The position numbers and the translations under genes were made by a program. The notes below the pieces were generated by a model. The model saw only the letters and a list, made by a program, of their open reading frames with translations. It did not search any database and was not told the origin of the DNA. 64,000 nucleotides of DNA from Solenopsis invicta (taxonomy: Eukaryota; Arthropoda; Insecta; Hymenoptera; Formicidae): the NCBI RefSeq assembly GCF_016802725.1, contig NC_052679.1:20711548-20775547 (forward strand), in the 5' to 3' direction. The first letter of the stretch is position 1; each line of letters begins with the position of its first letter. Below are positions 43,224 to 53,023 of the stretch, piece after piece.

Positions 43224-44591
43224 GTGAGTTTACGATAAGGTACACCCAGCCACGCAACTGGCTTCCTCCGGTGTTTCGCGCTAACGGGCTAATCGAATTG
43301 GAACTTATCGTTACGTCGCCTGCAGATTCGTTAGATACCGTTTCGCGTACAGAAATTACGACACTGAGTTCTTCAATTTACATACTCTCGTTTCGGTAAA
43401 ATATTTGAAATAGATTAAATTAATAATGAAAGGATTACTTCTCAATCTCAGCAATTATCTGCCCCTTTCCCTCCTCAAAAAAAGAAACCAGAGAAGTTAA
43501 AGACCGAGATCTTTGTAATACTTTGTGTTAAACAGACTTTGTGTTGAGACAGAGGTCCCTTCAATCAAATTCAGAGCAAATCTAATATCTCATCTTTACT
43601 ATCTTTTGAGTGAAAATAATGAAAGAGCGCGACGAGCTGGGTGACATCTTAAGCTATGACTAACTTTGGATATTAATGCTGAAAATGGATACGTGGTACA
43701 CGCGGGATCACGTAGCGCGTGTGCGCTTTCACGGCGCGATGACTGTGCCACGCACGTAAGTCCACGCGTGACCGACGGACGTGCGAATTGTACGAACTAT
43801 CGTATCGAATTGCCATTACGGCTCGCACTTGAGAGCGCTCACGCCGTTACTTCGAATGAATTTACACGTGGTTTTCTGTGCGGCACGCACGAACTATCAA
43901 CGCGCGTTAATTGCCCACATAGTGGTCCATGAAGTCTTTGTCGGTCTTTACGGCACTACCAGTGTATCTACGTTAAACTTCACGGGCGATGAATGGTATT
44001 GATCAAGAATTGATTCGATACGATGCGTTTACTACGTGGTGCTAAGTATTATACGATATTGATGCCATTCAAATTTTAACAGTACTGCACGTAACAGGAT
44101 AACATTTTTTTCCTGTCGAGTTGATAACTAAAAGCTTCAAAGTTTTAATTTATTTTTGTCTCTTACTTTTAATAGAGCTTTTCTTAAAACTTATATGAGA
44201 AGTTTATTATTATTATATTTCGTTATCAAACGCTGTGCGAAAAAATGTCGAAAAGTTTGCCTTTGGATAAATTTGCAATGTGGAATCACGATGAAAGTCG
44301 TAAGCTATGACATTTAATCATGCAATAAATCTTGATTCTCCGATTTGCAACCCATTTCCTACTGCGGGGGCGACGATTGGTCGCTGTTAAATTGGTGCGT
44401 AGGTGCAATGGAGGTACCTACGTATCCGTGTAGGTACGCCGGGTGTGAAAGTCGGAAGGACTTCATCTCTCCCTTTCCCTTTTATTACTCCAACATGCAA
44501 AATAGCGCGCGATCTTTCTTCAGTCGTTGACTTTAACGGATTACCGTCTATGAACTTGGCGAATATAAATTTCATCTTGTATCTATAGACT

Positions 44592-44593
<2 letters not shown>

Positions 44594-44627
<34 letters not shown>
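44594..44627. repeat. (AT)n microsatellite upstream of gene A exon
   Basis: Seventeen AT units, followed by AC/AT variants, about 260 bases before the 44891 acceptor. Confidence 0.95.
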
Positions 44628-44635
<8 letters not shown>

Positions 44636-44890
44636 TACATACTTGTTGCAACTACTTTGCAAATATTTGATATCATATCTGTAGACTCACGATAAAGAAT
44701 CCAATTATGAACGCTATCTTCTGAAAATTGTACGTCTTTACGTTCATATTAGAATCAATGTACTATGCAACATTTTTTCAAAAGCAAATAGAAAATGCAA
44801 AATAGTTGCACAAGAGAAAGAGAGAGTTTCACTTTCATTCAATTATGTTCTGTAATATTTTCTGACAACAGTTCCTGTTTTCGATTACAG

Positions 44891-45174
44891 ACTCAGTGGC
44901 ACAAACGATTACTCTCACGAGTTTTGCCTTCTTCCTGACTTCGTGGCTGAACTCGGCATCGGGAACATCCGCGAACGATCTACAATTTGTGCCAAACTCC
45001 AGTGACATAGAGCCCTGGTATCAGCCTTGTGGCACCCGTGGCCTGGCGGCCTCGCGCAGGATGCATAATTCCAACGACTCGAGCAACATTATGAAGAGGG
45101 TGCGAACGCAATTGCGAGTCGCGCAAAATCACTTCAATAAAACTTTCAAGGACGTGCGCATAGTTTACTCGAAG
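44891..45174 (+). CDS. Gene A, second exon: signal segment, PCG motif and helix A
   Basis: The acceptor is a good one: a pyrimidine-rich stretch ending in gattacag just before 44891, with a second AG six bases on that keeps the same frame. The donor is AAG|gtgaga at 45174/45175. The exon encodes the hydrophobic signal core, the conserved Cys of PCG (codon 45028-45030), NDSS and NKTF sequons, and an amphipathic helix rich in Arg, Lys and Gln. No in-frame ATG precedes the signal core, so this is not the first exon. The first in-frame ATG inside it is at 45061, past the PCG motif. Confidence 0.8.
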
Positions 45175-47080
45175 GTGAGAGACGAGAGCGCTCCACTCGC
45201 GACCGCGATTCCGTAATTAATTGCAGCGCGGCGTCGTCGGTCGGGATAAAACCGCGTGGGCCGTGCTCGCTCGAGGGGAACTCGCACGTGCGCGCGATGC
45301 AACGCTAGTGCATAGTCCTATTTTCTGCCGGCAATTTGCATTGGTTACGATGTGCCACGCACATCCAGCATTAATTACTTTTTCTAGAGTCTCCGCCGCG
45401 GCGCGTCTCAGACATCTTATGGATTTGATGACAAATCACTTCCGTCGCTTGCTCGATATTAAAAATATCGTTATCGCAAAATATTATTAAACGTTGTCCT
45501 CACGAAACGAAGATAAGCAAGTTCATTTACATAAGAGGTTTTACTTGTTTATAACGCCGTTGTAACGAGATGATAGATGTTATTGTTTGGTCTACTAGAG
45601 AGCCTAAGATCGAGTTTAACCCGCACGGATCGCAATGGCTCAGATAGAGCGATATATTTTGTTTATCGACTTTTATCACTTTGAAGCTAACTCTCTGAAC
45701 ACGCACGACCGCATTCTGAGACAGATTTGTGATATTACGATTTTTGATACCGGACTGCGCGTACCACTACGTACTGATACAAACAGACAAGATTACTTAT
45801 GACGGTAAACGAGTGTGTTATGCCAGATAATTCATTAAATAATTCATAAATGTATGACCTCACTTGTAATTTACGTCTGGATTTATGCAACGTAACGGCA
45901 CTAGTTGAGAGAGATTTGTGCAGTCATAAATTTTACACTCGATGATACGCATAACCAAGTACTAATAAGTTATATGCGTGTGACACAATATTAGATATTC
46001 AATAAAATATAATTGTAGAATCTCACAAAATGTCTCACAAAAACGTAAAAAAATGTAAAAAAAAATCCAATTATATTAAGACACATAATTACGACACGAA
46101 AAATTAACAACTATTTCATCTTTCTGCTATAGGTGTACAGAGTGTTGACACTAAAAGAACAATACAAGATGAATTGGTTGCCAAGAAGGTTGCCCGAATG
46201 GTACCACAGGGAACTTTGGTGTTCGGAAAAGGGGAAGAAAGCCGAGCTTCCGCACTTACATGAAGCGCTTCAGAGGTTCTCGATTACATTTCATTATCTT
46301 AAAGAATTTCGTCTCGACTCCAATATCGACGTCACTCGCGGCATTATTAAGAGGCGGACTAAGATCATCGACAAAGCGCATAATCAGGTTCTCAGGGTAA
46401 GCTGGTGCACTGCTCGTTTCTATCAATACCGATAGTAATTAAAAATTACATATTACGCGTTAGAATTGCTCATAAATCAAATTAATCGTTCGACAAACGC
46501 GAGAAATACAAAACTATGAATACTTTATTACTTGACTTGCGATCTTGGGTCAAGTTGCCATAAAACTTATTGGGCGTATATATGCAGCTGGCAATATCAA
46601 TCTCCTGCGAGTGAAAGTACAAATGTGTAAAAGTAACATTTCTCGTTTGTATGATTGCAGTTGCTGTGCGAAGTCGAAGCCGCCATGATAAATCTGGAAT
46701 TGAGAACTACTAATGTTAATGCGCTTATCATAACGGATAATATGCATTGGGCCAAAGAGGGCGATCTAACTCAAATGTTGATTCAGGATTGGGGCGTGTT
46801 AAAACTGTACCATACCTTTCTGAAAGATTGGATAAAAGTTTTTCGCAACGCCACCACTGACAACACGTGCGATCATAATATCAAGTCTTTGGCTTTTACG
46901 CCGAATATGCCTAAAAAATGGTTTAACGGAAAGGGTACGAGAATACCGAAGATGAGAAAACGTAAACCGACGAGGAAGCCTGGCCGAAACAATTCCTTGC
47001 GTCAGAACCTGCGGAAGGGATCTCAAAGGAACAGACTGATGAAGAAGCAAAAAAGACCTACGTTACGAAGTAATACATAA
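44891..47080 (+). CDS. Gene A: secreted four-helix cytokine-like protein (Unpaired-like candidate), first coding exon not in this span
   Basis: Three spliced coding exons are visible: 44891-45174, 46133-46396 and 46661-47080 (stop TAA). The last two junctions are phase 0 (donors gtgaga and gtaagc). The first exon starts at codon position 2, so an upstream exon must supply the ATG plus one base. The product opens with a hydrophobic signal segment (AFFLTSWLNSASG). Next come PWYQPCG, a long helix, NWLP, an LPHLH helix, an LLCEVE helix and a DWGVLKLY helix, then a strongly basic Lys/Arg tail of about 55 residues. Four cysteines follow the signal (PCG, LWC, LCE, TCD). Sequons are NSS, NDS, NKT, NAT and NNS. 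It is paralogous to the gene at 52685-54994. The class I cytokine fold and a role as extracellular JAK/STAT ligand for a Domeless-type receptor are inferred; the exon chain is well supported. With the candidate first exon at 23468 the protein would be 325 aa. Confidence 0.8.
46133..46396 (+). CDS. Gene A, third exon: NWLP loop and LPHLH helix B
   Basis: The acceptor is tttctgctatag|G and the donor is CTCAGG|gtaagc, both phase 0, giving 88 codons. It encodes the end of helix A, the NWLP loop motif, an extra cysteine (LWCSE) and the LPHLHEALQRF helix. That helix aligns with LPKLHMDLQKF in gene B at nearly the same distance from NW (23 against 24 residues). The exon ends just before LLCEVE. Confidence 0.85.
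46661..47080 (+). CDS. Gene A, last exon: LCE helix C, DWGV helix D and basic tail
   Basis: The acceptor is gtatgattgcag|T, phase 0; 139 codons then TAA. It opens with LLCEVEAAM (helix C), has a loop of the same length as in gene B (38 residues from LCE to DWGV), and then the DWGVLKLYHTFLKDW helix. After helix D come an NAT sequon, a Cys (NTCDHN) and a tail of repeated Arg/Lys clusters (for example KMRKRKPTRKPGR). Gene B lacks this tail. Such tails can bind heparan sulfate; that role is inferred. Confidence 0.85.
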   Translation: MLCEVEAAMINLELRTTNVNALIITDNMHWAKEGDLTQMLIQDWGVLKLYHTFLKDWIKVFRNATTDNTCDHNIKSLAFTPNMPKKWFNGKGTRIPKMRKRKPTRKPGRNNSLRQNLRKGSQRNRLMKKQKRPTLRSNT

Positions 47081-48948
47081 ACTACGCGTCGGAGAAGTTT
47101 GCGCTTAGTATCGACGAGATCTGCTGATAATTTAAAAAGACACCGCTCTATACAGCGTCGAATCGTATACTATCTCATACTAACATAACTTTTATATTTA
47201 TTCCATTATCGCAATCATGTTCATTTGAATAGTTTTACTCGTTTTTCGCAGATTTGCCAACATCGTACTATTGTATTAAGATTATGTATCTCAATAGCCG
47301 TGAAAATTGTTAAATCTGATAATTTTGGTTCAGTTAAACCAATAATTTTGGATTGTGGTAATAGAAATATTTTATCGACAATACGCGGCTGCATACTAGA
47401 GACCAGTATTAAAAGATCTACTTCAGAACAGTATTATATCTAATAACGTAAAATGTACCGAGCATAGTCCATAATGATGATAATAATGTTTCGAAGTACA
47501 CGGCACACTCGAATCGATTAGACTCGCGAAATATCGGTCCAATAGATTACAGCCGCCGTTAAAGTACACCTGGAACACATAATCTTATATCGTATGTGTG
47601 TAAAAGGAATGTAGAAAAAACCCGTTTTCATTCTCAGGCACTCAGCAAGCTAAGAACAACGAAAAAAAAAAACACACAGTACGTTATGGAAATGCGTATT
47701 GAAGAGAAAGAGAGAGACAGAAAGAGAGAAAGAAATACAGAGAGAATAAATTTGCAGACGTACTTCACACATTTGCAATTGGCTGTCTTTTACGCCCGAT
47801 ATTTGTATCAATATGCCAACATGGATCACGCTCACAATCAAGGTGGCTTGTTACACGGATTTGAGTTCATTCAATTGAATTGACGGAGTCTGCGATACGC
47901 GCAGGTGTCGATAGTACGTGAAAGGATCGACGACGAGTTTAGGCGGCTCGTGAAACTTATTTATTCTAGCTTTAAGCAAATGGCGAGAACTTAAATGTCG
48001 TTTAGCTGTGATATCCCGAGCGTACGTGGACGTACAGAGTTCCTACGTTTATACATAGGCGCATATGCACATACACATACACTTACATATATAGGTATCG
48101 TGCGTTGACGCGTACCATACGTAGACGTAGATGATTCTCTCCCCCTTTCCAGTGTGTTTTACCGAAGAATCTCGCCTTTTCGTGGGAACACATGACAATT
48201 TAATCGTTTATAATTAATCGGTCAAATGACACGAACGCGCGTGGACGACGCCAGAAACGTTTCAACGGAGAGAAGTCCAAGGGTTTTCACGGTTTCTCCT
48301 CTGTCTCGCGCTTACGACCAGATCTATGCGCTAACTGATAATAAGGGACCATTATGAACTTTAATAAGAATTCGAGCAAATCTTGAGTTTATACGTATGT
48401 CAACATAACGACGTGACGCGTCCTTTTTTGCGATAGATTAAAATCTGCACAATTATTTATATTGTACAGATCCGATATTTTATACTGAAGCAGTACTTAA
48501 CAAGTACTTCGTAGATTAGCGTTACGCATACTTTTGTATTATATATGCACAGGACGCGATACAAATTGTTCGTAGACGTGCACTTAAATTTAAGGCTATT
48601 ATGCATTTTATACAATACACATAGAATATTTATTCGGACGTGCTCTCTAAATCTGAATCAGTAAAATCTTACTTAGATTTGCAGTGCCATACTTGCAACT
48701 ATGATCATCAGTGACTATTAGAAAGTACTTTTCAGAATCAGTTTGTTGTCAGAAAGACAGTTCATATGATCACTGATTGATACAGTTATAAGTTTACCAC
48801 TGGAATCAGACTATTTACTGTGTTTCAGTGAATAATACATTGATTCTGCTTTAGAGAGTATATATATAGCGTTCTGTATTTATTGTATCACGTTACCATT
48901 GCATATACTATTTATTGTCATGTCTTTACTTATATGTGATCATCTCGA

Positions 48949-48954
48949 ATAAAT
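48949..48954 (+). terminator. Candidate distal poly(A) signal of gene A
   Basis: AATAAA followed by a T/G-rich stretch (ttcaatgttttgtatcg) lies 1.9 kb past the stop of gene A. A closer AATAAA is at 47745-47750. Either could end the transcript; two TATTTATTG motifs precede the distal one. Confidence 0.25.
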
Positions 48955-51900
48955 TCAATGTTTTGTATCGAACTGAAGTTTGGATGACAGAGATACCTTT
49001 ATAATCCACGTAATAGTTTAATTTCAACAATATTGTAAATTGTTCGTTTTGCATGAACATTCACGACCGGAAATAACAGGAGTGCATAAAGGATTTTCAA
49101 TCTGCATAGCATTCGGTCATTATTCGTTATGTATATAACGCGGAAATAATGTAGATAAGAATACGCTATTTAAAATGCAACAAACATGACTTTTTGCAGT
49201 AATATTTTAAGCGATTGATTAGATAAACAGTTAAATAATACGTAACGACGTTAATTTTTTGTAACTGCTATTATGTATTTATGTACATGCTATAAATATT
49301 AGTACATCGCAACGTTACTTTGTTGTTGCTTTCGCACAGTGACATAATTATCTTTATTTATAACATTTAAAGATATATTTAGCCATATTTTATTTTAAAG
49401 ACAGCAAAAGCGTAATTGTAATAATGATAAATATCACTATTAAATTTTTTTACTTATTTAACTTTATTTACGTAAGCAACTTTTTTTACTGGAAACTTGA
49501 AAATCGTATTTAATTTATATGTATTTAATTTATAAATTTAAACGTATTCTGTACTTAATTTACATTACTACTTTTCTGTAAGTAAAATGATTAGGCCAAC
49601 ATCATAGTGCAGTTTCATTATGAACAGGATTTCCCAGACGCATCAAATGTTGTAATAGGAGTACACGAAGAGTGGATAGGTTGTAATTGCTCCTCACTGC
49701 ACTTTGCGTTTATAAAGGGTAAATCTATTTGCTGTAATTTAACTGTTCGGCGCTACTGCATTAATAAAATGTTCGTTATGTAAAAAGCTAAAGTACCTGT
49801 CTGTTTAATTTAATTTGTCTGTAAATAAATATGCAAGCAATTAATTTAAATGTTTTAGCCATAATTTTAACATAATTATAAGTATAATTTTAAACAATAT
49901 TCAATTGCTTACTAGTCATTTTATCATTAAGAACGATAAGACTTATTTTCCTTTTTCATTTATTATTTTTTTCATTGTGCGCGTTATACTTCCATTTACA
50001 TTTTGTTTTATTTTTTTGAGTTACAATATAAATGCTATATAATCGCACAATTTTGATTAATATATTAACACTTATTGATTAACACTTAATATGCATCTTT
50101 GGACATTAGTGTCCTGCGATTTTTTATCATTGAAATAAGGAAACTTAAATAACGACCTTTATTCCTCTCCTGAAAAAAGAATTTGGCATTTAAGAAATAT
50201 AGGCTGTTAGTCTCTGTTCAAAAATATTTTTTTATCAAGACGCCTCTAAAATTTATTTTGAGACACAAATAATCCACCTTATGCAAAGTAATCACGTTTT
50301 TTGCACTAAAATATTTTTTACTTTATTTTCAACTTATTCTTGTTTATATCACAAAAATTTCGCAAACTATTAAAAATATTAAAATTTTAAAATTTATTTT
50401 AACTTTTAAAACTTTTTATATATATTTTGTATAAAATTGATTTTTAATTTATCTTTTTTTGAAAAATATTTCTTCTAATTAATTGTTTTTGTAATTAGTT
50501 GTAAGGTTTTACAATGTTAATAAAAAAATGCAATGTTTCAAATGTAATATATAATATATATCTTTAATCTATAATCATTTATGCGCATTAAAAAATGTCA
50601 TTCTCAGATTACTAAATAGGTTAACTTTTTAAACAATTAATTTTTGAACTTGAAATTTGTTTTCTTGTAGTTTGAAATGTTAACTTTAAGATGTAAAAAT
50701 ATTCTTCTTTAAGTTATTTTTGTTATTAAAGTTGTTAGAGTTTTACATGAAAATGTGCATTTACTTCACCTTGTCGGTTATAATTAGTTATAACGTTTAT
50801 GTACAATTTTTTTTACAATAAATAGCCATACAAATATTTTCTAAAAAGAATGTTAAAATATATATAAAAATTACTTAACAATTTTTTATTTGTAAAAATG
50901 ATGAAAAATAACGACGGACATAAACATCTCTAGTAAAGGTTTAAAAAAATGTATTAAATGTTAACTATCTCAGTACATTCGAGCGTGTTGAAATTATTCC
51001 AACAAACTTGGGCAGAATCGCGCCAATGCGTATATATGATATGCTTCTGTGTTTGAACCGTTATTTATTTTCCTTCGTTCATGATATACAATCGCGAAAT
51101 AACACGTCATGACGCGTCGCAACTTAATCGCGGGCGTGAGAAGACTTCTAATCTTAGTTCGGTGAATTCTTGAGATCCTAATTATAGTGTCGCCTTTTAT
51201 GGCATATTCCTTACGCGATATAACAAACGCGTACGCATCGACGTACATTCATTACGTCTACTTCATTCAGAAGTTTTTATCGGCATCCTCTTCTCCATAT
51301 TCCAACGAAAAAGAATTGACTTCCTGACGTCAAAATTCTTTACGGACCATCGGAATGATCGGAATTAGACATCGTTTGCATGCATGCAGTAAAAATGTGT
51401 AAAAATTCTTTTTTTTTTTTTTTATAGCACAGTTCAATAATTTGTCATGGTAAAAAATACAGAGACTTGTTCATACAAATAAAATTGTCTCATAAAATTT
51501 TTGTACATTTTATGTATTATATTAAAAATTTGCAACGTATAATTATCAAATAAGAAAAATGTTATATATATAATAATCATGAATTAATTTTCTATCATAT
51601 ATAATTATTTTTAAAAAATATTAATTTTATTACATGCACTAAATTTTTGGAAATTATATACCGTATCTCGAAATAGCAGATGTATTGGATATTCAAAGAA
51701 GTCGATGCTTCTTGTTATAAATATTTTCCACCTTCGTTCTTTCCGATTCCAAACATATCTGCGCGAATCTTTTGAATAATAATCCTTAGCTTTGTTACAA
51801 ATGAATACAACCGTTTTAAGTATGACGAGATGTCGATCGCGGATATCTAGCGATTCGTTTGACGACACGGCTTTTCCATTTGATTCATAGTACAAACACA

Positions 51901-52510
51901 ACGGTGTTTGCGTCTGAATAGTGCATACGGCATCCGAGAGATTTCTGACGGAATTACGCGTACTTTCGAGGCAGACGGCAGGTACCGTTCGTGTTCGAGG
52001 AAAATTGGAATATCTATACATGTGTGGGCGATATTCGCGAAGTAATGGAGATTATTACTGCTAAGTGAACACGTCACATAGATAAATTTGAATAGTTACA
52101 CGACAAGATATCTGTGATAAAAATCAATTCATTAATATGTATGCAACAACAAATTACAAAATTCATATAAAATATCTTTTATAACTTCTAATTATATCAA
52201 AATAAGTGTTAAATAAAAACAGTAAAGACTTCTAATATAGACTTCGCAATAAATTTTTCATAAATTAAAAGAAAAAAATTGTTAAAAGAACGTTATGCAG
52301 CGATTATTATTGCACATCAAAAAGTAGGTAATATTACGATTTGAAAACGAGTTGAAAAAAAGAAATTTCTGCTTCAATAAAAGAGGCTCGTCTATGATTT
52401 CCCGGGGTTCCACCGATGATACAATAAAAAACCGTGGACAAAACCTTTGCTGCAACTCCACCGTTTCCGCACGAGCGTCGAACATGCGTGCGTACGGTTG
52501 TTTACACAAT
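48955..52510. other. AT-rich spacer between genes A and B
   Basis: No coding exon is seen. A minus-strand frame of 136 codons (51611-52021) lies upstream of gene B; it has no recognised motif and overlaps other frames. The last kilobase holds the STAT-type sites noted separately. Confidence 0.5.
51692..52002. promoter_or_regulatory. Two STAT-type sites upstream of gene B
   Basis: TTCAAAGAA (51692-51700) and TTCGAGGAA (51994-52002) both fit TTCNNNGAA and lie within 0.9 kb upstream of the gene B promoter. They would allow feedback by the pathway the ligand is proposed to activate. Chance occurrence is not excluded. Confidence 0.25.
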
Positions 52511-52514
52511 CTCA

Positions 52515-52553
52515 TATATAAAGAGGAAGCACGAGAGTTTGACAATCTCAGTT
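52515..52553 (+). promoter_or_regulatory. Core promoter of gene B (TATA box plus initiator)
   Basis: TATATAAA at 52515-52522 is followed by the arthropod initiator TCAGTT at 52548-52553, placing the likely start of transcription at A 52550. The spacing from TATAAA (52517) to that A is about 33 bp, normal for a TATA/Inr pair. A TATA promoter suits an inducible gene. Confidence 0.6.
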
Positions 52554-52684
52554 CGCGATCTCACGTCGATCGAGAATATCGTTCAGTGCCTTATCATTAT
52601 CATTTTTCCTACAACACGATTCGACGAGATCGTCATTGAACTGCGAAGAGTAAACGTGAAAAGTCAGCGACAATAAATTCAAAC

Positions 52685-53023
52685 ATGTTCCTTGAGAGAG
52701 TTTACCTAATCTCGGCTGTCTTCACCGTTGCTTTTGCGGCTCCGAGTATATCCAAGTCGACACCAATGTGGCATCTACCATGTGGAGAACCCAATTTGCA
52801 AGCCGTCCCTTTCGAGAACTTCGAAGAGGAAATAAAGACCATTCTGGAGGACCTTAGGCTTCAACATCAACTAACGATGAATGACTACTTGAATCGAGAC
52901 TACGAATACCTGTACGAGAGAGTTAGGATCGGCGTCGACGATCATCAGTACATACCTAATTGGGTGCCTGGCAAGAAGGATGTGAATTTTATAAGAAAAC
53001 TGGCCAACGAAGATACTCAAATG
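52685..53023 (+). CDS. Gene B, first coding exon: signal peptide, PCG, helix A, NW motif
   Basis: The ATG at 52685 follows a TATA/Inr promoter at a sensible distance (about 135 nt of leader). The exon ends at a canonical gtgagt donor. It holds the signal peptide, MWHLPCG, a long acidic helix (FEEEIKTILEDLRL) and IPNWVPG. Reading through the donor would stop 20 codons later, so intron retention would give a truncated secreted product. Confidence 0.88.

Noticed and set aside
45221..45490. 89-codon frame between gene A exons
   Set aside because: It lies wholly inside the intron between proven splice sites.
51611..52021. 136-codon minus-strand frame upstream of gene B
   Set aside because: No helix or motif ladder like genes A and B, no signal peptide, and it overlaps other frames.
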